9,012 nt of DNA from an uncultured Eubacteriales bacterium. Its GTDB lineage: Bacteria; Bacillota; Clostridia; Oscillospirales; Oscillospiraceae. The notes under the pieces are model-generated. The model saw only the letters and a program-made list of their open reading frames with translations. It was not told the origin of the DNA and did no database searches. The stretch's first letter is position 1; each line of letters opens with the position of its first letter. Below, piece after piece: positions 1-5,898 of this stretch. The DNA is taken from positions 1 to 9,012 of the forward strand of contig URBH01000071.1 of assembly GCA_900546075.1 (NCBI GenBank), in the 5' to 3' direction. The translations under genes were made by a program, and so were the position numbers.

Positions 1-2923
1 GGGGGTTCAGCACGATGTCCAGCGGGGTGCCGTCGGGCAGGAAGGGCATATCCTCTTCCGGCAGAACCCGGGAAACGACGCCCTTGTTGCCGTGACGGCC
101 GGCCATCTTATCGCCCACGGAGATCTTTCTCTTCTGGGCGATATACACCCGGACGGACTTGGTGACGCCGGGGGCCAGCTCGTCGGAATTTTCCTTGGTG
201 AAGACCTTGACGTCCACCACGATACCGCTTTCGCCGTGGGGAACCTTCAGGGAGGTATCCCGGACTTCTCTTGCCTTCTCGCCGAAGATGGCTCTCAGCA
301 GCCGCTCCTCGGGGGTCAGCTCGGTCTCGCCCTTGGGGGTGACCTTACCCACCAGATAGTCGCCGGCATGCACCTCCGCGCCCACGCGGATGATGCCGTT
401 CTCGTCCAGGTCTTTCAGGGTATCCTCGCCCACGTTGGGGATGTCCCGGGTAATTTCCTCGGGTCCCAGCTTGGTGTCCCGGGCTTCGGTCTCATGCTCC
501 TCGATGTGGATGGAGGTGAACACGTCCTCCCGCACAAGACGTTCGTTCAGCAGAATGGCGTCCTCGTAGTTGTAGCCTTCCCAGGTGACGAAGCCGATGA
601 GCACGTTCTTGCCCAGAGCCACCTCGCCGCCGGAGCAGCTGGGGCCGTCGGCAATGATCTGCTGGGTGTCCACCCGCTCGCCAACCACCACGATGGGGCG
701 CTGGTTGATGCAGGTGCCGGCATTGCTCCGGGCGAACTTGGTCAGATGGTAGGTCTGTACGTCGCCGTCGTCATACTTGACGGTGATGTCGGTGGCGGAA
801 ACGGCGGTGACGGTGCCGGGCTTCTCCGCCTTGATGCAGACCTCGGAGTCCACGGCGGCCTTATGCTCGATGCCGGTGGCAACGATGGGCGGCTCGGTGG
901 TCAGCAGAGGCACGGCCTGACGCTGCATGTTTGCGCCCATCAGCGCGCGGTTGGCGTCGTCATTCTGCAGGAAGGGAATGAAGGAGGTTGCGATGGAGAT
1001 CATCATTCTGGGGGACACGTCGATATAGTCGATGACGCCCCGATCCACTTCGATGATCTCGTTGCGGTGACGGCAGGTGATACGGGCGTTGGCAAGGCAG
1101 CCGTTTTCGTCCAGAGGCTCGCTCGCCTGGCCGATGTAGAAGTCGTCCTCCACGTCGGCGGTCATATACTCCACGTCCTTGGTGACGAAGCCGGTGGCCT
1201 TGTCCACCTTGCGGTAGGGCGCTTCCACGAAGCCGTACTCGTTGATTCTGGCAAAGGTCGCCAGATAGTTGATCAGGCCGATGTTGGGACCTTCAGGGGT
1301 CTCAATGGGGCACATACGGCCGTAGTGGGTGTAGTGAATATCCCGCACGTCGAAGGACGCCCGGTCACGGCTCAGACCGCCGGGGCCCAGAGCGGACAGA
1401 CGGCGCTTGTGGGTCAGCTCGGCCAGAGGGTTATTCTGATCCATGAACTGGCTCAGGGGGGAGGAACCGAAGAATTCCTTGATCACGGCGGTCACAGGCC
1501 GGATGTTGATCAGGCTCTGGGGGGTGACCGCGTCCAGATCCTGCACGGTCATGCGCTCCCGGATGACCCTGTCCAGACGGGAGAAGCCGATGCGGAACTG
1601 GTTCTGCAGCAGCTCGCCCACGCAGCGCAGGCGGCGGTTGCCCAGATGGTCGATATCGTCAGGGGTGCCGACGCCCATGGCCACACAGTTCAGGTAGTTG
1701 ATGGAGGCCATGATGTCGTCCACAATGATGTGCTTGGGAATCAGGTCGTCGATCCGGTCGGCAATGGCTTCCTTCCAGCCGTCGGCGGGGACGGTCTCCA
1801 GCATTTCCTTCAGAACCGGGAAATGCACCTTCTCCCGGACGCCGTATTCCTTGGGGTCAAAGTCCACGAAGGCGTCCATATAGACCATGTTGTTGGAGAA
1901 CACCTTGACGTTGGTATCGCCGACCTTGATGACAGCCTCGTTGACGCCCTTGCGGCTCAGCTCATGGGCCTGGGCGCGGGAGATGAATTCCCCGGGCATG
2001 ACCAGAATTTCGCCGGTCATGGGGTCGGCAATAGGCTCGGCCGCTTCCTGACCGGACAGGCGGCTCCAGATGTCCATCTTCTTATTGAACTTATACCGGC
2101 CGACGGTGCTCACGTCATAGCGGTGGGCGTCGAACAGCAGCCCTTCCAGATGGGCAGTGGCGGTCTCCACCGTGGGAGGCTCGCCGGGACGCAGGCGGCG
2201 GTAGATTTCCAGCAGGGACTCCTCCCGGGTCTTGCAGGGATCCTTGTCGATGGTCGCAAGAATCCGGGCGTCCTCGCCGAACATCTGCTTGATCTGCTCG
2301 TCGGTCTGCACGCCCAGGGCGCGGATCAGGCAGGTGATGGGCAGCTTGCGGTTCTTATCGATGCGCACCCAGAATACATTGGCGTTGTCCGTCTCGTATT
2401 CCAGCCAGGCGCCGCGGTAAGGAATGACCGTGGCGGTGTAGGTGTGCTGGTCGGCCTTGTCCACCTCGTGGCCGTAGTACATGCCGGGGCTGCGGACGAT
2501 CTGGGAAATGATAACACGTTCAGCGCCGTTGATAACAAAGGTGCCGCCGTTGGTCATCACGGGGAAATCGCCCATGAAGATTTCCTGTTCCTTGATTTCG
2601 TCGGTCTCGGTGTTGCGCAGGCGCACCCGCACCTTGATGGGCTTGGCGTAGGTAGCGTCCCGCTCCTTGCACTCCTCGATGGTGTACTTGGGCTTATCCT
2701 CCATGGTGTAGTCCAGGAAGCTCAGCTCCAGCTTGCCGGAGAAGTCGGTAATGGTACCTACGTCCTTGAAGACTTCCCGCAGGCCGGTTTCCAGGAACCA
2801 CTGGTAGGAGTCCTTCTGGATCTTCAGCATGTTGGGGATCTCCAGGATCTCTTCATACTTCGCGTAGGATTTACGCATGGTCTTGCCGTACATAACGTCC
2901 TTGACCATTGCCATATGGATCAT
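1..2923 (-). CDS. rpoB: DNA-directed RNA polymerase subunit beta (C-terminally cut by window edge)
   Basis: Beta subunit of RNA polymerase, which forms one side of the catalytic cleft and holds the rifampicin pocket. The minus strand translates without interruption for 974 codons. Residue 486 onward reads FGSSPLSQFMDQNNP, followed by THKRRLSALGPGGL, the rifampicin-resistance cluster. CPIETPEGPNIGLI and NRALMGANMQRQAVPLL follow, and GDKMAGRHGNKG lies at about 937-948. The frame runs off position 1, so roughly 200-250 C-terminal residues are missing compared with the ~1190-residue Firmicute family. The chosen ATG (2921-2923) has AAAGG five bases upstream. In-frame ATGs at 2914 and 2908 are possible but worse spaced. 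Resistance positions equivalent to E. coli D516, H526 and S531 are wild type, while the Q510 equivalent is Pro. No ribosomal protein gene lies upstream, so rpoB heads its own transcript here; rpoC probably follows outside the window. Confidence 0.98.
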   Translation of the reverse strand, partial: MIHMAMVKDVMYGKTMRKSYAKYEEILEIPNMLKIQKDSYQWFLETGLREVFKDVGTITDFSGKLELSFLDYTMEDKPKYTIEECKERDATYAKPIKVRVRLRNTETDEIKEQEIFMGDFPVMTNGGTFVINGAERVIISQIVRSPGMYYGHEVDKADQHTYTATVIPYRGAWLEYETDNANVFWVRIDKNRKLPITCLIRALGVQTDEQIKQMFGEDARILATIDKDPCKTREESLLEIYRRLRPGEPPTVETATAHLEGLLFDAHRYDVSTVGRYKFNKKMDIWSRLSGQEAAEPIADPMTGEILVMPGEFISRAQAHELSRKGVNEAVIKVGDTNVKVFSNNMVYMDAFVDFDPKEYGVREKVHFPVLKEMLETVPADGWKEAIADRIDDLIPKHIIVDDIMASINYLNCVAMGVGTPDDIDHLGNRRLRCVGELLQNQFRIGFSRLDRVIRERMTVQDLDAVTPQSLINIRPVTAVIKEFFGSSPLSQFMDQNNPLAELTHKRRLSALGPGGLSRDRASFDVRDIHYTHYGRMCPIETPEGPNIGLINYLATFARINEYGFVEAPYRKVDKATGFVTKDVEYMTADVEDDFYIGQASEPLDENGCLANARITCRHRNEIIEVDRGVIDYIDVSPRMMISIATSFIPFLQNDDANRALMGANMQRQAVPLLTTEPPIVATGIEHKAAVDSEVCIKAEKPGTVTAVSATDITVKYDDGDVQTYHLTKFARSNAGTCINQRPIVVVGERVDTQQIIADGPSCSGGEVALGKNVLIGFVTWEGYNYEDAILLNERLVREDVFTSIHIEEHETEARDTKLGPEEITRDIPNVGEDTLKDLDENGIIRVGAEVHAGDYLVGKVTPKGETELTPEERLLRAIFGEKAREVRDTSLKVPHGESGIVVDVKVFTKENSDELAPGVTKSVRVYIAQKRKISVGDKMAGRHGNKGVVSRVLPEEDMPFLPDGTPLDIVLNP

Positions 2924-3010
2924 CACAGCCTTTCTTTCGGATTGTGTTGCTTACTTTGTGAGGATGTTTAATACGCTCGGAGCCGTTGTCAATTTTGCTG
3001 AACTTGGTAC

Positions 3011-3039
3011 TTGACACAGCCCGATTCCTGTGCTAAAAT
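3011..3039 (+). promoter_or_regulatory. Strong sigma-A promoter facing the rpoB promoter
   Basis: Plus-strand TTGACA (3011-3016), a 17-bp spacer and TAAAAT (3034-3039), with TGC before the -10 (extended -10 form). That is 11 of 12 consensus bases. The start would be near 3046. It points toward the XRE gene, but an intrinsic terminator at 3143-3165 lies between, so its main product is probably a short RNA. It sits inside the rpoB leader and fires head-on against the rpoB promoter. Confidence 0.65.
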
Positions 3040-3094
3040 GTCCGTGTTGGGAGAGGTTTGCGCAAATGGGCATAGTACCACAGTATGGACTTCC

Positions 3095-3123
3095 AGTCTA
3101 CCACATTGCCCAACTTTTGTCAA
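3095..3123 (-). promoter_or_regulatory. Sigma-A promoter of rpoB
   Basis: On the minus strand, TTGACA (3118-3123) is followed after exactly 17 bp by TAGACT (3095-3100). A TGG triplet directly before the -10 gives an extended -10 element. The expected start is near 3088, leaving a leader of about 165 nt before the rpoB ATG. No other minus-strand pair of this quality lies between it and rpoB. The start site is inferred from spacing. Confidence 0.7.
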
Positions 3124-3142
3124 TGAATAATTTCCACAATTC

Positions 3143-3165
3143 CGAGGCTCGCGCCTCGTTTTTTT
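3143..3165 (+). terminator. Intrinsic terminator between rpoB promoter region and XRE gene
   Basis: CGAGGC (3143-3148), loop TCGC and GCCTCG (3153-3158) form a perfect 6-bp GC-rich stem, followed directly by seven T (3159-3165). Only the plus direction has the U-tract. It lies just upstream of the rpoB -35 and would end the transcript from the 3011-3039 promoter. Confidence 0.8.
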
Positions 3166-3229
3166 GCGCCTATTTTGCCGAAAATCCCCTCTATCCCCCA
3201 TAGAAATTCCGGACTCTACGCTCCGTGTG

Positions 3230-3258
3230 TGTACATTTTTCCTTCCGTCCCGTAAACT
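3230..3258 (+). promoter_or_regulatory. Weak candidate promoter of the XRE gene
   Basis: TGTACA (3230-3235) and TAAACT (3253-3258) are 17 bp apart, each matching 4 of 6 consensus bases. The start would fall near 3265, directly before the Shine-Dalgarno site. Nothing better lies between the terminator at 3165 and the gene. If it is not used, the XRE gene may depend on read-through of that terminator. Confidence 0.3.
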
Positions 3259-3281
3259 GAACCTCAGAAAGGAGGCGCCCC

Positions 3282-3887
3282 ATGAACCAAATTCAAATCG
3301 GCAGATTTATCGCCGCGTCCAGAAAAGCCCAAGGCCTGACCCAGAGGCAGCTGGCAGACAAACTCGGCATCAGCGACAAAACCGTATCCAAATGGGAACG
3401 GGGCAAGGGACTGCCCGAGGTCGGCCTGATGCTCCCCCTGTGCGCTTCTCTGGACATCACCGTCAACGACCTTCTCTCCGGGGAACGGGTCAGCGACGCC
3501 AACTATCAGAAGAAGGCGGAGAAAAACATGATGGATTTAATGAAGGAAAACGAAGAAAACAAGCGTTGGATGCTCCTGTCCGTCATCTGCGCCGTCATCA
3601 CGGTCATTGCGGTATGCGCCCTGGTCGTGATCGCGTCCTTGTTGGAAATGCCCGTGATTGTCCGTGTCGCGCTGCTTATATTCGCCGCTGCGGTCGCGGC
3701 CACCGGTATCGGCGCGGCCGCCGTGCTGGATGTGAAGGCCGGGTATTACCAATGCCCCCACTGCCACGCGGTCTTTGTCCCCACCATGGCGCAGTACGTA
3801 AAGGGTCTGCACACCCTCTCCCGCCGCCGTCTGACCTGCCCCGACTGCGGAAGAACCTCCATGTGCCGCCACCGCATTGTCCGGTGA
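3282..3887 (+). CDS. XRE-family HTH regulator with two membrane segments and C-terminal zinc ribbon
   Basis: A 201-residue protein in three parts. Residues about 5-65 are an XRE/Cro-type helix-turn-helix (LTQRQLADKLGISDKTVSKW, ending in the ITVNDLLSGE segment typical of HTH_3 proteins). Residues about 96-121 and 124-148 are two hydrophobic membrane-spanning segments. Residues 155-201 carry CPHC (158-161) and CPDCG (186-190), four cysteines placed as in a zinc ribbon, with Cys195 and His197 nearby. AAAGGAGG lies six bases before the ATG, so the start is firm. The architecture suggests a DNA-binding protein tethered to the inner face of the membrane, perhaps sensing an envelope or metal signal. 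The signal and targets are unknown. The DUF1003 gene begins 75 bp downstream and has its own promoter, which makes that promoter a plausible target. Confidence 0.9.
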   Translation: MNQIQIGRFIAASRKAQGLTQRQLADKLGISDKTVSKWERGKGLPEVGLMLPLCASLDITVNDLLSGERVSDANYQKKAEKNMMDLMKENEENKRWMLLSVICAVITVIAVCALVVIASLLEMPVIVRVALLIFAAAVAATGIGAAAVLDVKAGYYQCPHCHAVFVPTMAQYVKGLHTLSRRRLTCPDCGRTSMCRHRIVR

Positions 3888-3895
3888 GGGCGGTG

Positions 3896-3924
3896 TTGAC
3901 ATTCCCAGGGATTCCGCCTATAAT
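3896..3924 (+). promoter_or_regulatory. Full-consensus sigma-A promoter of the DUF1003 gene
   Basis: TTGACA (3896-3901), 17-bp spacer, TATAAT (3919-3924): all 12 bases match consensus at optimal spacing. It begins eight bases after the XRE stop codon. The start would be near 3931. The spacer contains a short perfect palindrome TCCCAGGGA (3903-3911), which could be an operator but may be chance. Confidence 0.85.
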
Positions 3925-3962
3925 AGATTTTGCGCAGTCGGCGAAAAGGAAGGACATATCCC

Positions 3963-4484
3963 ATGAAAGAAAACAGAAAACTCCTGAAAGAAGTCCTCAA
4001 GGACATCCGCCATGACATGTCGGACGAGGAAGTGCTGAATCTGCTGGCGGACAGCAAGATATCCGTCAACCCCTCAGCGGAAAAGTACACCCTCGGCCAG
4101 CGGGCAGCGGACGCCATTGCCAGATTTGCGGGGAGTTGGGCGTTTATTTTTTCCTTTACCGGGCTTCTGGTATTGTGGATGATCGTCAACACCCTGCTGG
4201 CGGCCAAGGCGTTTGACCCCTTCCCGTTTATTCTGCTGAATCTGGTGCTGTCCTGCATAGCGGCCATTCAGGCGCCGCTGATCATGATGAGCCAGAACCG
4301 GCAGGAGGAAAAAGACCGCCGCCGCGCGGAGAACGACTACAAGGTCAACCTCAAAACGGAAATCATGATCGAGGACATCTACGACAAGGTAAACGCCATC
4401 CTCGCCAAGCAGTCGGAGCTGGAAAAGCAGCTGCAAAAGCAGGCCGGAGAGAAAAACGAATCCGGTGCCGACATAAATTCCTGA
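3963..4484 (+). CDS. DUF1003 family membrane protein
   Basis: A 173-residue protein of the DUF1003 family (PF06210), recognised from TLGQRAADAIARFAGSW (43-59), the FDPFPFILLNLVLSCIAAIQ block (84-103) and APLIMMSQNRQEEKDR (104-119). Two membrane segments lie at about 59-81 and 87-110. A charged region follows (113-163) that probably forms a coiled coil. The N-terminal ~40 residues are charged and probably cytoplasmic. The ATG at 3963 is preferred over the in-frame TTG at 3930: GGAAGG lies nine bases upstream of the ATG, and the TTG falls at the predicted transcription start. The family has no firmly established biochemical function that I can cite. The strong promoter suggests steady high transcription unless repressed, possibly by the XRE protein next door. 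Confidence 0.92.
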   Translation: MKENRKLLKEVLKDIRHDMSDEEVLNLLADSKISVNPSAEKYTLGQRAADAIARFAGSWAFIFSFTGLLVLWMIVNTLLAAKAFDPFPFILLNLVLSCIAAIQAPLIMMSQNRQEEKDRRRAENDYKVNLKTEIMIEDIYDKVNAILAKQSELEKQLQKQAGEKNESGADINS

Positions 4485-4538
4485 ACGCGGCATTGGGTCT
4501 GTGTTGTCCTTTTATTATTGTAAAACCGCAATATCACG

Positions 4539-4575
4539 AACCCTCCGTATGCCCAACCGGCATACGGAGGGTTTT
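4539..4575 (+). terminator. Long hairpin between convergent DUF1003 and GNAT genes
   Basis: AACCCTCCGTATGCC (4539-4553) and its exact complement (4559-4573) form a 15-bp perfect stem with loop CAACC. In the plus direction it runs into TTTT (4572-4575); in the minus direction it is followed only by TTCGTG. It therefore fits best as the DUF1003 terminator, with weaker use for the GNAT gene. The GNAT stop codon (4574-4576) touches the stem. Confidence 0.75.
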
Positions 4576-5041
4576 ACAGCTTCTTCCTGACCATCACAAC
4601 ATCGTCATTTTGGTAATCTATCGCAAACCCGTTTTTCAGAAACAGCTTATGCGCCGGATTCCCCGCCGCAATATCGTCATGCAGGGCAGCAATTCCGTTT
4701 TCCTTCGCCGCCCTGCACAGTAGCCCGATTCCCGCCGCGCCGAAGCCGCGGTTTCTGTACTCGGCAAGCACAATAACGTCGCATAGATAAATCTTTCTTT
4801 CCTCATCATAGTGATAGGCGATTTCCCCCACAAATGCCCGGATATCGGTCTCATAGAGATAGCGGTAATACCGCCGGCTTTTCGGCGCCTCCACCCAGGC
4901 GGAATACCATTTTTCCCACCTTTCCTTGGGAAGCGGGATCGTCCCGCCCCAGGCGGCGTTGTAGGACATCGTCTCCCCGTCCGACAAAAGCTTCTCCCGA
5001 AACCACAAATCTTCTACCTTCGGTTTGTATACTTCTACCAT
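4574..5041 (-). CDS. GNAT family N-acetyltransferase
   Basis: A 155-residue protein of the GCN5-related acetyltransferase fold, which transfers an acetyl group from acetyl-CoA to an amine. The CoA-binding motif A is visible as VLAEYRNRGFGAAG (91-104), with R96-x-x-G99-x-G101 matching the R/Q-x-x-G-x-G/A signature. A typical motif-B segment follows, NPAHKLFLKNGF (128-139). The N-terminal half (DGETMSYNAAWGG, then a Trp-rich stretch at 42-49) is shared with unnamed GNAT proteins of Clostridia as I recall them. The substrate cannot be read from sequence. ATG at 5041 has GGGAGG about six bases upstream. It lies 70 bp behind the PRTase-like gene on the same strand. No clear promoter of its own is visible, so it may be co-transcribed. 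Confidence 0.9.
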   Translation of the reverse strand: MVEVYKPKVEDLWFREKLLSDGETMSYNAAWGGTIPLPKERWEKWYSAWVEAPKSRRYYRYLYETDIRAFVGEIAYHYDEERKIYLCDVIVLAEYRNRGFGAAGIGLLCRAAKENGIAALHDDIAAGNPAHKLFLKNGFAIDYQNDDVVMVRKKL

Positions 5042-5058
5042 ATTTCCCTCCCCGTGAT

Positions 5059-5087
5059 AAGCGCCCGAACGGTTCGTCCGGGCGCTT
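5059..5087. other. Perfect 9-bp hairpin between PRTase-like and GNAT genes
   Basis: AAGCGCCCG (5059-5067) pairs with CGGGCGCTT (5079-5087) across an 11-base loop. In the direction of the flanking genes (minus) no U-tract follows, and the stem ends a few bases before the GNAT Shine-Dalgarno site. In the plus direction it is followed by GGGTGTTCTTTTT, so it is more terminator-like against antisense transcription. It could also modulate processing or translation of GNAT. Confidence 0.5.
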
Positions 5088-5111
5088 GGGTGTTCTTTTT
5101 ATCCGTCGCCG

Positions 5112-5747
5112 TTACAGCGCGGAATAGCCGAAGCTGTTGACCAGGGCGTCCAGCTTCTGACCGGCCTTGCAGTAGGGGCAGTCCCGATAGTCGTAGCTGG
5201 CGTAGCCGGGCAGGTCGTTGATGGTGTAGACGCTGCGCACGGGGTAGCCGCCCACTTCCTCCACGGCGCTGTAGATCGCGGCGACGCCCGCCACATGGCC
5301 GCCGTAATAGCCGATGGCCTCAAGGGAGCGCTTGGCGGTAAAGCCGGTGGTGACGGAGGCCATCAGCACCAGAACATGCTTGCCGGTGATCATCTTGCGG
5401 GTATTGTCCCGGAAAATGATCTGGGAGTTGGCGTTGTACTCCGGCTGCAGAACGTAGACGGTCTGGTGGGCGTTGATGGTCTGAAAGCCGCTCTTGGTCA
5501 GCTCCTCCGCAAGGCACGTGCCCAGCACCGCGGTGCCGTCCAGGCACAGAATGGTATCCACCGGGGTATCGTTGATGAAGTGGGACACCAGCTGATGGGC
5601 GCTGTCCTTGGCCTCGCTCAGGCGGGTCTTCTGGTAAGTGATATCCACGTAGTAATTGATGTGGGAATGATTGGTGGCAAAATGTCCCCGGGCGATGCGA
5701 AGCGGCGCGTTACCCCTGCGGATGGGCAGATTCATCAATGTGATCAT
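5112..5747 (-). CDS. Orotate-phosphoribosyltransferase-like protein with degenerate PRPP loop and C-terminal CxxC
   Basis: A 211-residue protein with the type-I phosphoribosyltransferase layout. VLVLMASVTTGFT (125-137) sits where these enzymes have the PRPP-binding loop, and it is followed by the usual helix-strand (LEAIGYYGGHVAGVAAIYSA). Active enzymes normally carry two acidic residues before the TTG; here they are Met129-Ala130. Other notable segments are GHFATNHSHINYYVD (21-35), CLDGTAVLGTCLAEEL (68-83) and a C-terminal DCPYCKAGQKLDALVN (189-204) with Cys190 and Cys193. I recall similar unnamed proteins in Clostridia labelled orotate phosphoribosyltransferase, so this looks like a family trait and not decay. 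Activity as PyrE is doubtful. GGAGGT lies seven bases before the ATG. A dedicated promoter and a hairpin leader precede it. Confidence 0.8.
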   Translation of the reverse strand: MITLMNLPIRRGNAPLRIARGHFATNHSHINYYVDITYQKTRLSEAKDSAHQLVSHFINDTPVDTILCLDGTAVLGTCLAEELTKSGFQTINAHQTVYVLQPEYNANSQIIFRDNTRKMITGKHVLVLMASVTTGFTAKRSLEAIGYYGGHVAGVAAIYSAVEEVGGYPVRSVYTINDLPGYASYDYRDCPYCKAGQKLDALVNSFGYSAL

Positions 5748-5775
5748 AGCAGTTACCTCCGGTTAAAAATAAAAT

Positions 5776-5837
5776 AAAAAGCGTTTTTCTTTTGTCCGGC
5801 AGAAGCGTTTTCGCCGGACACCTGAAAAACGCTTTTT
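5776..5837 (-). promoter_or_regulatory. Hairpin leader of the PRTase-like gene, possible attenuator
   Basis: A 14-bp perfect outer stem (5776-5789 with 5824-5837) encloses a perfect 8-bp stem (5793-5800 with 5813-5820). On the minus strand it is followed by TTTTTATTTTATTTTT, so it looks like an intrinsic terminator placed at the very start of the transcript, before the Shine-Dalgarno site. The inner loop holds a second copy of the distal arm, GAAAACGCTT (minus strand, 5812 to 5803). The 5' arm could pair with it instead, giving two competing folds. The plus direction has seven T beyond the stem, so it could also stop transcription from the other side. Confidence 0.6.
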
Positions 5838-5840
5838 TTC

Positions 5841-5869
5841 ATTATAACCCGATGCCGCAAAAAAGGCAA
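5841..5869 (-). promoter_or_regulatory. Sigma-A promoter of the PRTase-like gene
   Basis: Minus-strand TTGCCT (5864-5869), 17-bp spacer, TATAAT (5841-5846). The start would fall near 5834, inside a run of seven A (RNA sense). The -35 hexamer lies within the distal arm and U-tract of the Nudix terminator, so the same bases serve both signals. Confidence 0.7.
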
Positions 5870-5893
5870 GGGCAAACCGCTCCTGCCCCTGCC
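5859..5893 (-). terminator. Intrinsic terminator of the Nudix gene
   Basis: Minus strand: GGCAGGGGCA and TGCCCTTGCC form a 10-bp stem with one G-U pair (5884-5893 with 5865-5874), followed by six T (5864 to 5859). It begins six bases after the Nudix stop codon and overlaps the next promoter's -35. Confidence 0.85.
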
Positions 5894-5898
5894 AAATT

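Larger units (their letters stand above)
3046..3165 (+). ncRNA. Putative ~120-nt small RNA, antisense to the rpoB 5' leader
   Basis: This interval is bounded by a strong plus promoter (-10 ending at 3039) and a perfect intrinsic terminator (T-run ending at 3165), and has no convincing ORF. The RNA can fold: GUUGGG (3046-3051) pairs with CCCAAC (3109-3114). As an alternative, UGGGCA (3067-3072) pairs with UGCCCA (3107-3112); the two pairings share bases and exclude each other. A small UUUGC/GCAAA palindrome lies at 3057-3066. Its first ~43 nt are complementary to the start of the predicted rpoB transcript. It does not resemble 6S RNA, tmRNA or SRP RNA by length or motif. It could instead be an attenuated leader of the XRE gene. 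The existence of the transcript is inferred. Confidence 0.4.

Noticed and set aside
92..2971. 959-codon open frame on the plus strand
   Set aside because: It is exactly antisense to rpoB and low in motif content (rich in G, H, D, V, L). It arises from the GC-rich third positions of rpoB; no RBS or family match is visible.
2966..2992. TTGACA followed by TATTAA on the minus strand close to rpoB
   Set aside because: The spacer is only 13 bp, too short for a sigma-A promoter; at 17 bp no -10 is present.
2955..3076. About 40-codon minus-strand ORF in the rpoB leader
   Set aside because: It has no Shine-Dalgarno site and no recognisable feature; it probably reflects chance.
3164..4015. 283-codon plus-strand frame overlapping XRE and DUF1003
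   Set aside because: It is an arginine- and proline-rich shadow in another frame of two well-supported genes.
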